Shown here: piece after piece, positions 51,237 to 60,000 of the stretch
Position numbering within the stretch: position 1 is the stretch's first letter
Layout of the letters: each line of letters starts with the position of its first letter
Assembly (NCBI GenBank): GCA_030583865.1
Contig: CP129479.1
Coordinates: 322,744-386,743 of the forward strand
From: Thermodesulfobacteriota bacterium
GTDB taxonomy: Bacteria; Desulfobacterota; GWC2-55-46
Direction: 5' to 3'
DNA length: 64,000 bases
Notes under the pieces: generated by a model
Told to the model about the DNA's origin: nothing
Database searches by the model: none
The model's input: the letters and a program-made list of their open reading frames with translations, nothing else
Position numbers and translations under genes: made by a program

Positions 51237-51360
51237 TAAATATCCTCCTCAATTCTCGGTATTTTTAGCTGATTGAGCCGGGTTCTCTTTTAACAGGATA
51301 CTCGCGAGCGCTGATTTAGTCCAGCGGCACGGACCGCTGAAGTGCGTTCTCACCGGAACC

Positions 51361-51477
51361 CCTGCTATACAAAAACCATACAATCCAAAAAGAAAAGGGG
51401 TTAGCCAATGTCAGCTAACCCCTTGATTTTGATGGTGGCCAGGGAGGGAATTGAACCCCCGACACGGGGATTTTCAG
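51361..51477. repeat. Left copy of 117-bp direct repeat with tRNA-Phe 3' half and terminator
   Basis: Identical to 53772-53888 except for one base. It contains the tRNA-Phe 3' half from CCA back to the anticodon loop (51433-51477) and, on the minus strand, a strong intrinsic terminator GGGGTTAGC/GCTAACCCC with a T-run (51397-51422). This is the left attachment copy of an inserted element. The 172 bp after it (to 51649) hold no gene but contain another TATACAAAAACTATACAATC copy near 51599. Confidence 0.88.
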
Positions 51478-51649
51478 GTTTCCTCCGAGCACCACCTGTC
51501 TTTTGCTTCCGTTTGTTTTCCTTTGCTCCTGTCTACCTTTTGTGGCTTTTCAGCGGATATCCTTTCGCTCCTTTTGGGTGGTTTTTTCGTCTATCTGGTA
51601 TACAAAAACTATACAATCGGAGCAAGCAGGTTTCACGCACAATGGAGTT

Positions 51650-52201
51650 TTACTTCAGGAACTTCGAGACAAATGGAGACGTATCGCCCCTTCTCATAAA
51701 GTGGCCTGAAGCCCCTTCGCCCAGGAACTCGGAGAACCAGGACTCATGCTCTATCTCCTCGTTAAGAATAGAGAGCGCGAGATCGTATGTACGATGGTCC
51801 TTTCCAGCGGTCAGGTTACAAATGTTCGTATAACCCCTGACAGCGCACCTTTCTGCCTCTACCAGCACCTTAAGTATCGCCTTGACATCCCTCGGGTCTG
51901 CCGGCAGCCTGGCCGGCTTGCAAGCTGAAATGTCATGGAAGTCGTTCATGCTGTCCGGCAATTTCCCCCCAAGCTCGTAGATGCGTGGAACCAGGGCTTC
52001 GAAATGGTTTCTGTCCTCTATGCGGGCAGTCTCCGCTATCTCCTTGGCCACCTCCCCTTCCATGCCGATAAGGTTCACCCTGAGGATCGTATAATAATAA
52101 TAGGTCGTCAGTTCCGCAGAGGCGTTTCTTATAAGCAGGTCCAGCAACTGACCGATGTCGATCCCTGCCTTTTCCACCATATCCCTCGCGACATTTGCCA
52201 T
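51650..52201 (-). CDS. DPS-like (DPSL) ferritin-family protein
   Basis: Four-helix ferritin-like protein of 183 aa. Iron-ligand patterns are visible: SAELTTYYYY in helix A, ARIEDRNHFEALVPRI (E-x-x-x-H) in helix B, LVEAERCAVRGYTNIC in helix C and LNEEIEHESWFSEFL (E-E-x-x-H) in helix D. Paired cysteines (about 96 and 130) are a feature of DPSL proteins of anaerobes and archaea, which use peroxide to oxidise and store iron. ATG 52201 has GGAGGT just upstream; ATG 52213 is less likely. Confidence 0.85.
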   Translation of the reverse strand: MANVARDMVEKAGIDIGQLLDLLIRNASAELTTYYYYTILRVNLIGMEGEVAKEIAETARIEDRNHFEALVPRIYELGGKLPDSMNDFHDISACKPARLPADPRDVKAILKVLVEAERCAVRGYTNICNLTAGKDHRTYDLALSILNEEIEHESWFSEFLGEGASGHFMRRGDTSPFVSKFLK

Positions 52202-52351
52202 GGCGACCTCCATTTTTTCATTAAAACGGATATATTTATTATATCAGATGCACCAAGATGTGCCGGTATTCGGACAAAAAAATCCCCCAGACCATACCGG
52301 CTTGGGGGATTATTGCATATAGCTTACGCTCACTGACAAAAAAAGGCAGCC

Positions 52352-52939
52352 CTATAACGCGAAGAGCAGCCAAGCCCCGCCTGCAGCTATCAGTCCGCCC
52401 GCGTAGCGCACCAGATGGACCCTGTTGAGGGCTTTAAAGGCGACTCCGATACCGATGCCGCAAAGATGCAGAAGAGCGGTCGAGATAACAAAACCGGCGC
52501 TGTAAGCGAGCCCAGACGCACTGCCCGGTATCTCTGCACCATGCGCGTGTCCATGAAAGACGGCAAAGACCCCGACTATCGCGACGCTTAGAGCGACAGG
52601 GAACCTGGCGGCAGCCGTTACAAGGAGCCCAAGAACCAGTACAGAAGTCGCAATGCCCTCCTCGATTAGTGGCACCGCAATGCCGCTCAGGCCCAGAAAG
52701 CCCCCGAAAGCCATGAGGCTGACGAACGCAGTTGGCACCGCCCATACCGCCCTGTTGCCCGCCTGTGCGGCCCATATCCCGACGGCCACCATCGCGAGAA
52801 CATGGTCCAGGCCGCCCGCCGGATGTCCGAATCCATGCATGAATCCATGGGCATTCCCCATGCCAGTATGGGCATACGCCGCAGCGGGCGTCAACAAATA
52901 CACAGCGGCAAGCAGTAGAGTTTTGCTTTTTAAATCCAT
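52352..52939 (-). CDS. HupE/UreJ-family nickel permease-like protein
   Basis: Secreted-leader membrane protein of 195 aa with about six hydrophobic segments. The HupE/UreJ signature HPAGGLDHVLAMVAVGIWAAQ follows the signal peptide, and FHGHAHGAEIP lies near residue 120. The family imports nickel (or cobalt) for hydrogenase or urease. GGAGGAG lies 8 nt before ATG 52939. A NikR gene follows upstream on the same strand, so nickel-dependent control of this permease is likely. Confidence 0.88.
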   Translation of the reverse strand: MDLKSKTLLLAAVYLLTPAAAYAHTGMGNAHGFMHGFGHPAGGLDHVLAMVAVGIWAAQAGNRAVWAVPTAFVSLMAFGGFLGLSGIAVPLIEEGIATSVLVLGLLVTAAARFPVALSVAIVGVFAVFHGHAHGAEIPGSASGLAYSAGFVISTALLHLCGIGIGVAFKALNRVHLVRYAGGLIAAGGAWLLFAL

Positions 52940-53067
52940 TTTGCTTCTCCTCCCAATTTTTTCAGGAAAGCTGTCCCGCTTTCCATGTTTATCATCGCTT
53001 CTGCCGGACAAGCGATAAAATCATAGCACCATTTCAAAATTCGTGCCACCCATTTGAAGCAAAAAAA

Positions 53068-53487
53068 CTACTTAAGCCCCTTTCCGCTTGTGGTGGCGGT
53101 AAACTTTCCGTGTTTCACGCCTTTAACCGACATCAGGCTCTCCGCAATCGACCTGACTTCGCGTGGCGCGCCGCGGACCACCAATACTTCGAGGCAATTA
53201 TGTGCATCGAGGTGGATGTGCATCGTCGAAATCACCGACGCGTGGTGTCGGTGCTGCATCTCGGTCAGCTTCGATTGAAGCTCCTTTGAATGGTGTGAAT
53301 AGATGATGGTAACGGTGCCTACGGCAGCTACGCCGTCTTCATCTTTCCATTCCTCCTGGACGAGACTGTCGCGTATCAGATCGCGTATTGCCTCACTCCT
53401 GTTCGCATACCCTTTTCTGGAAATGGACGTGTCGAACCTCTTAAGGAGGGCATTGTCCAGTGATACTCCAAATCGCTTGATGGACAT
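53068..53487 (-). CDS. nikR: Nickel-responsive regulator NikR
   Basis: Repressor of 139 aa. The N-terminal ribbon-helix-helix ([32 protein letters not shown]) binds DNA; the C-terminal ACT-like domain carries the nickel ligands in [21 protein letters not shown] (His, His-x-His and Cys in the standard spacing). With nickel bound it represses nickel-uptake genes; the adjacent HupE permease is the obvious target. ATG 53487 gives the usual [10 protein letters not shown] start. No clear operator palindrome was found by eye. Confidence 0.92.
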   Translation of the reverse strand: MSIKRFGVSLDNALLKRFDTSISRKGYANRSEAIRDLIRDSLVQEEWKDEDGVAAVGTVTIIYSHHSKELQSKLTEMQHRHHASVISTMHIHLDAHNCLEVLVVRGAPREVRSIAESLMSVKGVKHGKFTATTSGKGLK

Positions 53488-53584
53488 GTAATTTTTCTGC
53501 CTCAGTATTTTTGCTTCCAAGATACCGTTTCAACCAAGGATGTCAAGATGTTTGTCCCTACCTGCTTTTGAACTCATGCAGCAT

Positions 53585-53754
53585 AAAAATGGAAGGAAGG
53601 GAAGTCTCCAGCATACCTTCGCAAGTCAACTTGTAATGGCAGGAGTAGAACTTACCAAGGTAAAGGAGCTTTTAGGCTACAAAGCCTTTACCATGCTCCC
53701 CGCTACGCTCGCCTTGTTCCCTCTCATAAAGTTAAAGCTGTAAGTTATTGGTAG
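53585..53754 (+). pseudogene. Tyrosine recombinase (integrase) C-terminal remnant
   Basis: The + strand encodes QHTFASQLVMAGVELTKVKE followed by LLGYKAFTM, matching the HxxR-LGH region of XerC/D-like integrases. Near 53695 the frame shifts by one, and from 53701 RYARLVPSHKVKAV with the catalytic-type Tyr continues to a stop at 53754. The upstream part of the enzyme is missing and the usual LRHTFAS arginine is Gln. This is the decayed end of the integrase that probably inserted the element at tRNA-Phe. Confidence 0.8.
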
Positions 53755-53771
53755 GAGCCTTGACTGAAAAG

Positions 53772-53888
53772 CCTGCTATACAAAAACCATACAATCCAAA
53801 AAGAAAAGGGGTTAGCCAATGTCAGCTAACCCCTTGATTTTAATGGTGGCCAGGGAGGGAATTGAACCCCCGACACGGGGATTTTCAG
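53772..53888. repeat. Right copy of 117-bp direct repeat, overlapping tRNA-Phe
   Basis: Partner of 51361-51477 with one difference in 117 positions. It starts at CCTGCTATAC, includes the terminator stem GGGGTTAGC/GCTAACCCC and ends inside the anticodon loop of the intact tRNA-Phe. Confidence 0.88.
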
Positions 53889-53919
53889 TCCCCTGCTCTA
53901 CCGACTGAGCTACCTGGCC
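53844..53919 (-). tRNA. tRNA-Phe (GAA)
   Basis: 76 nt on the minus strand including encoded CCA. The acceptor GGCCAGG/CCTGGCC, D arm TAGCTCAGTCGG, anticodon stem GGGGA/TCCCC with loop CTGAAAA (anticodon GAA) and T arm GGTTCAA are all present. It is the only complete copy; 3' fragments lie at 49126 and 51433. Confidence 0.94.
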
Positions 53920-53942
53920 TTCTTCCGAAATCCTAAACCAAC

Positions 53943-53971
53943 AAAATAATATTAACAGGCCGGGTTGTCAA
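53943..53971 (-). promoter_or_regulatory. Likely promoter of tRNA-Phe
   Basis: Perfect TTGACA (minus strand, 53966-53971), and 17 bp downstream an AT-rich TATTTT (53943-53948). The start point would fall about 15-20 nt before the tRNA. Confidence 0.55.
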
Positions 53972-54019
53972 GGCCATTTTCCATTTGAACGGACCCGAAA
54001 AGGACAGCCCGAGCCCGAT

Positions 54020-55777
54020 TCAGCGCCCCCCTTTGGGGCCGCGTCTCTTTGCCCCTGAACCCCTTCTTTTTCCGGCATATCCGCCAAAGCCCTGGCCAAA
54101 AAGGACGGCCTTCTGCTCGTCCCTGCCCTTGCCGGTCCTCTCGACGAAGCATGGCTTTCCGGTAAACGGGTCGCGCCCTGTCCAGTACATGAGGGTCGAG
54201 TAGGTCGAGGGGGTTGGCGTAAAGACCTGCGCCTGCTCGGGGACCCCGCCGAGCTCCTTTATCGCGAACGCGCGGAGTTTCTTCATGTCATCGAGAGAGC
54301 AGCCGGGGTGGGCTGCCATGAGGTAATACGAAAGGAACTGCTTCAGCCCCGCCTCTTTTGTGAACCTGTAAAAAAGCTCCTTGAATTTCACGAGCGCGTC
54401 CTTGTCGCAGCCGGGCTTCCCCATCAGGCTAAGCACGTTGCCCTCCGTGTGCTCGGGCGCTACCTTCATCTGGCCCGAGACATGGTGAAGGACGAGCTCC
54501 TTAAGATAGCTCTCCCCGTCTTTCTTGTCCGCGAGCACCAAGTCGTGCCTGATGCCCGAGGCGACTACCACCTTTTTTACTCCCTTCACCGAACGGAGCG
54601 CCTTCAAAAGAGGTATCTGCTCCCCATGCCCCTGCTTAAGAAGCGGGCAGACATTCGGTGAGATGCAGCTCTTTTTCGGGCAGCAGCCCTCTTTTTCCAT
54701 CCTCGTGCAGCCGCTTCCGTACATGTTGGCAGATGGCCCGCCCACGTCGTGTATCCTTCCCTTGAAAAGCGGATGCCTCGCCATCTCCTCCGCCTCCGCA
54801 ATGATGGAAGCACGGCTTCTGCTCCTTACGCGCCTGCCCTCGTGGACGGCTATGGCGCAGAAGCCGCACTCGCCGTAGCAGCCCCTGTGCGTGGATATGG
54901 AGAATCGTATCGTCTCAAGGGCCTTTACATCGCCGTACTTCCGGTGAAATGGATGGAGGTCCCGTTCGTACCCGAGGGCGTATACGCGGTCAAGTTCCTC
55001 TCCGGTCAGATATTCCGCCGGAGGGTTCTGGACGAGATAGCGGTCGCCGTGCCCCTGGGCGAGCGGAAGTGCGGTAGCCGGGTCGTTATTCGCGTAGAAG
55101 AGGCGGAAGGCCCTGGTGAAGGCATCTTTTTCTGCCGCGCATTCCTCAAAGGAAGGGAGCTCTACCGCGCCTTCGGGCAGGTCTTTCGAGATGCGGCAGA
55201 GCCCGCGTATATCGGAGAGGTCTTTCCCTTCTTTAAGGCGGTTGGCAAGCTCTACAGCCGAACGCTCAGCCATGCCGTAAAGGAGATAGTCGGCCTTTGA
55301 ATCGAAAAGGACCGACCTCCTTATGGAGTCGGTCCAGAAGTCGTAATGCGCAACGCGCCGGAGGCTCGCCTCTATGCCGCCAAGCACTATGGGGCGGGTC
55401 CCCTTGAAATGTCTTCTAATAAGGTTGGAGTAGATGATCGCGGCCCGGTCCGGCCTCCTGTCATTGGTGCCGCCCGGGGTGTAGTCGTCGCTTGCGCGCC
55501 GGCGGCCGGAGGCGGTGCGGTTTGCAACCATCGAATCCAGGCAGCCGCCGGTTACGCCCCAGAAAAGGAGGGGCTCGCCGAGGCGCAGGATATCCGCGCC
55601 GGATATGTCGGGCTGGCCGATAATCCCGACCCTGTAGCCCGCGTCTACGAGCACCTTCCCGATGACAGCGACCCCGATGAAGGGCGAATCGATGTAGCTA
55701 TCGCCGGTCACGAGTATCACGTCGAGGCGGTCCCAGCCGAGCGCCTTGGCCTCTTTTTCCGTAGTAGGGAGAAACAT
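54020..55777 (-). CDS. YgiQ-family radical SAM protein
   Basis: Protein of 585 aa matching the YgiQ family in order: GWDRLDVILVTGDSYIDSPFIGVAVIG at the N-terminus (B12-like region), VLGGIEASLRRVAHYDFW, then the radical SAM core with RGCYGECGFCAIA (C-x3-C-x2-C, about residue 305), and later QMKVAPEH and the AHPGC region. The last 40 residues are a Lys/Gly/Arg-rich tail. The family is widespread but its reaction is not known. ATG 55777. Confidence 0.92.
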   Translation of the reverse strand: MFLPTTEKEAKALGWDRLDVILVTGDSYIDSPFIGVAVIGKVLVDAGYRVGIIGQPDISGADILRLGEPLLFWGVTGGCLDSMVANRTASGRRRASDDYTPGGTNDRRPDRAAIIYSNLIRRHFKGTRPIVLGGIEASLRRVAHYDFWTDSIRRSVLFDSKADYLLYGMAERSAVELANRLKEGKDLSDIRGLCRISKDLPEGAVELPSFEECAAEKDAFTRAFRLFYANNDPATALPLAQGHGDRYLVQNPPAEYLTGEELDRVYALGYERDLHPFHRKYGDVKALETIRFSISTHRGCYGECGFCAIAVHEGRRVRSRSRASIIAEAEEMARHPLFKGRIHDVGGPSANMYGSGCTRMEKEGCCPKKSCISPNVCPLLKQGHGEQIPLLKALRSVKGVKKVVVASGIRHDLVLADKKDGESYLKELVLHHVSGQMKVAPEHTEGNVLSLMGKPGCDKDALVKFKELFYRFTKEAGLKQFLSYYLMAAHPGCSLDDMKKLRAFAIKELGGVPEQAQVFTPTPSTYSTLMYWTGRDPFTGKPCFVERTGKGRDEQKAVLFGQGFGGYAGKRRGSGAKRRGPKGGR

Positions 55778-55786
55778 CTTGATTAA

Positions 55787-55926
55787 GGCAACCTCTAAAA
55801 ATCGATCTTTTCCCCGGACTCTGTGTCAGGCCGTGAATAAAAATGCTCACATATTGTCATATATGCTCCGCTTTTTATTCCCGGCCTTCCTTGATTGCGG
55901 GGGAAATCTCTGTTTTAGAGGTTGCC
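55787..55926. repeat. Family A palindromic repeat, copy A7
   Basis: 140-bp copy 10 bp upstream of the YgiQ start. It runs from GGCAACCTCTAAAAATCGAT to TAGAGGTTGCC, with the conserved centre ATGCTCACATATTGTCATAT. The inner stem has one mismatch (GCCGTGAATAAAAATG). Confidence 0.86.
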
Positions 55927-55979
55927 TTGACTATGATACAGGATAACCCGTGCGGCCGGAAGCGGATTATTCGAACTGT

Positions 55980-56366
55980 TCATTTCTTATGTTTCTCCCT
56001 CTCATAGGCCTCTGCCTCGGCCTTGCTCTTGTGTATCGTGCCGTGCGGGTGCTCCGGGGGCGAGTAGACGGTATAGAGCTTCATGGGCTCGCTCGAGTCG
56101 TTTACTATGTTGTGCTCAGTTCCCGCGGGTATGACGACCGCGGAGCCGTCCTGTATCTTGTGCTTCTTTCCGTCAAGCACGGCGGTGCCGGTCCCGGCCT
56201 CGACCCTTATGAACTGGTCAACGTCGTCGTGCGTCTCCATCCCGATGTCCTCGCCCGGCGCGAGCGCCATCACTACAAGCTGGCTGTTCGGGCCCGTAAA
56301 AAGGACTTCGCGAAAATACCCGTTCTCAAGCGATTTCTTTTCGATATCGGTCAGATACCCTGCCAT
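55980..56366 (-). CDS. Small cupin protein
   Basis: Single-domain cupin of 128 aa. Motif 1 appears as GMETHDDVDQFIRVEAGTG (His and Glu/Asp metal ligands partly conserved) and motif 2 as VIPAGTEHNIVN (final His). The small size and lone context fit a mannose-6-phosphate isomerase-like cupin of unknown substrate. AAAAGGAGG lies upstream of the ATG. Confidence 0.88.
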   Translation of the reverse strand: MAGYLTDIEKKSLENGYFREVLFTGPNSQLVVMALAPGEDIGMETHDDVDQFIRVEAGTGTAVLDGKKHKIQDGSAVVIPAGTEHNIVNDSSEPMKLYTVYSPPEHPHGTIHKSKAEAEAYEREKHKK

Positions 56367-56576
56367 GTCCGCCTCCTTTTCTTAGCCCTGCCCGGGCCGG
56401 GATTATGAAGAATATGTCACCAATTTACATTATATCAGGCAAGAGGCCTGGTTTTCAGGGGCTGGTCATTTCCAGTCAAACCGAGTCGAAAAGCATAAAG
56501 GCTTTTGAGATAGTTTAGTCCATCAATGAATGGTTTAGTTTCAGAGGGGTAATCACCTTGGGTTTTACTCACGAGG

Positions 56577-56605
56577 TTGACAAATTTCTGAAACCCCGCT
56601 ATATA
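56577..56605 (+). promoter_or_regulatory. Sigma70-type promoter upstream of the polysaccharide locus
   Basis: Perfect TTGACA (56577-56582), a 17-bp spacer, then TATATA (56600-56605). An 8-bp inverted pair GTTTCAGA (56538) and TCTGAAAC (56587) overlaps it and could be an operator. The distance to the SLBB gene start is about 420 nt. Confidence 0.6.
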
Positions 56606-57033
56606 TAAGCCAGCATCCGAGGAACCTCTTCAAGACCCCGCAACTGCGAAGTTTCCATCCCGCTCTCATCAAGGCAATCATCCGGAAATACGGCGATTCA
56701 ACCCTCCTTTGTCCCTTCGGCTAAGGGTTGGTCCCGCTTCTGGCAGTTCCTTATCTGTCCGAAGCTCCACGAAACTCATCCTGTCATAGCGGAAAGTGCA
56801 GAGGTCAGAGTAGGCTCTGTCCACAATGTGCCCTGCCTGCCTTAGATTCCACTGATGGCACGGGTGCCTCAGGAAGTCAGACCTCTTCCGAGCTTCTAAA
56901 AAAGAGGTCATCTGGGTGCGTATCGTGCCTGGTCCAGGCCGCGAGTGTGCAGCCTGCCCATGCTGAGCGGGAAGACCTGCATTTTTTACGGAAAAAACCA
57001 TGAAAGGGGCCAGGGTCCCAGGGGGTTTCAGGT
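56606..57033 (+). other. Long leader region with no recognised gene
   Basis: About 430 nt between the promoter and the export gene. No plus-strand gene is evident. The minus strand is open for about 107 codons (56678-57001) but shows no recognisable domain and no ribosome site, so I do not call it. A regulatory leader or a small RNA is possible. Confidence 0.4.
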
Positions 57034-60000
57034 TTGAGATCAGCCGTACTTTTTTTATCCATCCTGCTCTTTTTCAGCTCCGGGGTCTTTGCGGAAGATA
57101 CTTGCGTCGAGAAGAGAGAGGCCGTAGGCGCGCTTACGGCTGAAGGGTTCGAGGCTTTCAGGGCCGATAACGAGTATATCGAATTAAGGCCCGAAGAAGC
57201 TGCAAAGGGAAGGGGCCTGCTTAAATCAAAAGACATCGGGAGCCAGCCGTTACCGCTGAAAGGCGAAGCTGGACGATTGCTGCCTACCGGCGCGGACAGG
57301 AGAGAGGCCGCAATGGAGCACAAGGGGGAATGCAAAGGCAGCGGACTCAGCCTCCCTGACGAGGCCGACAGGGGGAAAAAACCTTCCGCAAAGTCGCTCT
57401 TTGAAAGGTACCTCCCAAGCCCTGAGCCCCTTGAGGTCTCAACCAGCCTCGGCCCGTTCGGCTACGAGATCTTCAAGGCGAACCAGGCGGTCATTTTACA
57501 GGACGCTCCGGTCGCTTCGGATTACGTCATCGGGCCCGGAGACGAGATGAACGTCCTCGTTTGGGGCAGGATGAACGGACAGTACGCGCTTACCGTCAGC
57601 CGGGAAGGAACGGTACAGATGCCGGATATAGGGCCAGTCCAGGTCGGCGGCTTGACATTCGCTGAGATGAAGAAGGCACTTTCAAGCCGCATAAGTGGCG
57701 CGATAGGCACCGAGGCGAGCATCACAATGGGGAAGTTCAGGAGCATACAGGTCTTTGTCCTCGGCGAGGTGGAAAAGCCGGGGGCCTACGTCGTGAACGG
57801 GATGTCCACCCTGACCGGCGCGCTCATGCTCGCTGGCGGCCCTTCGGCCATAGGCTCTTTGCGGAATATCGAGCTCAAGCGCGGCGGAAAGCCTATGTCT
57901 TCCATGGACCTCTACGACCTCCTTTTGAAGGGCGACAACTCGATGGACACGCGGCTCCAGAGCGGCGACGTCATCTTCGTCCCTCCCGTCGGGCCGCTCG
58001 TGGGAGTGGCCGGAAACGTAAAAAGGCCGGCTGTATATGAGCTCGCCCGCTCCCTTGACCTTGCGGGCGTAATCGAGCTTGCGGGCGGGACCATGCCGAC
58101 GGCGTTTACGCAGAGGGTGCAGGTCGAGAGGATCGAGGGGAATAAAAAAAGGACGGTCACGGACATAAACGCGGAAGACAGGGGCGCTGCGGGCGATTTC
58201 ATGCTCCAGGACGGCGATCTCGTAAAGGTCTTCGCCATAACCGAGAAGGACGCGAACGCTGTCTTCGTCCGCGGTAAGGTAAAGAGGCCTGGGAAATATG
58301 AGCTCAAGGACGGCATGAGGCTGAGTGACATTTTAAGGGGCGAGGGCGACGTAGACGAAGAGGCCCATCTCGATTACGGGCTCATAAAAAGGCTCGAGCC
58401 GCCGGAGATGAAAGCCGAGCTCCTTCCGTTCAGCCTCGCCTCGGTCTTTTCCGGAAAAGACGACCCGCTGCTCAAGCCGCGGGACACGGTATTCGTCTTC
58501 TCAAGATGGTTTTTCTCCGAAAGGCCCAGGGTAAGGCTCGTTGGCGAAGTCAGGTGCAGCTCTGATTTCGTCCTTGAGTCCAGGGACCGCAAGGAAAAGA
58601 GGATGGAGCGGCGGGAAGCAGAGGAAAAGCCCGCGCCTTTTGAACCGGGGAAAGATGAGAAACCCAGGCAGAAGCCGGATAAGCAAGGAGATTTTAAAAA
58701 AGAGTTGAAGAAAGAGGGAGCAGTCCGTAAGGACGAGGACAGGCCCGGCCTGAAAGAAATCCGGGCCGAGCGGGAAAACCCGGCGCGGGACGCGAAAGAA
58801 ATTCGGCAGAATGGCCAGGACCAGTCGGAGGAGGCCGGATATGAGGACAAAGGGGATCCCTCTTACAAGAGTTGCGAGCTCGAATACAGGGAAAATTTGA
58901 CGGTCAGGGACCTGGTCCTCCTTACTGGAGGCCTCGCACCCGAGGCCTCTTCGGGCGGGTTCGAGGTGTACAGGACCGACCCTGAGACGCGGGCAATGGA
59001 ATCAATGGAGCTCAATCTCTCAAAGGCGATGGCGGCGGACGCCGGGCACAATCTGAGGCTTCGCCCGGACGACCGCGTGGTAATACATTCAGTCCGCGAA
59101 TCATCACCCAGGCGCTTCGTCTCGATAAGAGGGGAGGTCGGGAAGCCCGGGGAGTACGAGTACGCCTCGAACTGGACGGTAAAAGACCTTGTCTTTGCCG
59201 CCGGCGGAGTCCTCGAGTCGGCTTACCTCAAAGAGGCGGAGTTCGCCTCCGGCGTCGTCGAGGATGGCAGGTACGGTATAAGGCACATGACAATTGACAT
59301 TGACAGCGCCCTGGCCGGCGACCCTGGGCATAACCTGCCCCTCAGCCCAAACGACAGCATACATGTGAAGAGGATACCGGAGTGGAGGGGCGAGATGTAC
59401 GTTTCGCTCAAGGGGGAGGTCGCCTTCCCGGGCCGCTACATAATAAGAAAGGGAGAGGCCCTGAGCTCGGTAATAAGGAGGGCGGGCGGCTTCTCGGATA
59501 GCGCCTATCTCAAAGGCGCGGTCTTCACAAGGGAATCGGTCCGGAAGCTCCAGCAGAAGAACATAGACGACGCCATAGACAGGTTCGAGCAGAAGATACT
59601 GAGCCGGTCCGCCGATTCGGCGATGAGCGCGCTCGGCGCCGACGAGGCCCGGCAGATACAGAGCGCAAAGGAGCAGAAGATAGCGCTCGTCGAAAAGCTC
59701 AGGGCCGCAAAGGCGACCGGAAGGATCAGCATAAGGCTCGAAGGCCTCGAAAGCTTCGAGGGCTCGGTTTACGACATCGCGCTGGAGGACGGCGACGAGC
59801 TGCTCGTGCCGTCCCGGTCCGACCAGGTCCAGGTCATGGGCGCGGTCTTCAACCAGACGGCCTTCGTGCACGAGCCAAACGCGACGGTATCGTCCTATCT
59901 TGGAAAATCAGGAGGCATGACCTCCGACGCGGACAGGAAGGCGATCTATATCCTCAAGGTGGACGGCACGGCCAGAAGCGGAAGCGGCTGGGGCCTGAGA

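Noticed and set aside
51451-51833. Plus-strand open frames across the tRNA-Phe fragment at 51.4 kb
   Set aside because: They include tRNA sequence and the antisense of the DPSL gene; no ribosome site or domain.
56850-56872. TGGCAC-like sigma54 promoter in the leader of the export gene
   Set aside because: The -12 element lacks the GC of TTGC and the spacing is only approximate; the sigma70-type site at 56577 is far better.
56678-57001. Minus-strand open frame of 107 codons in the leader
   Set aside because: No start signal, no domain, and it lies antisense to the presumed leader; not supported as a gene.
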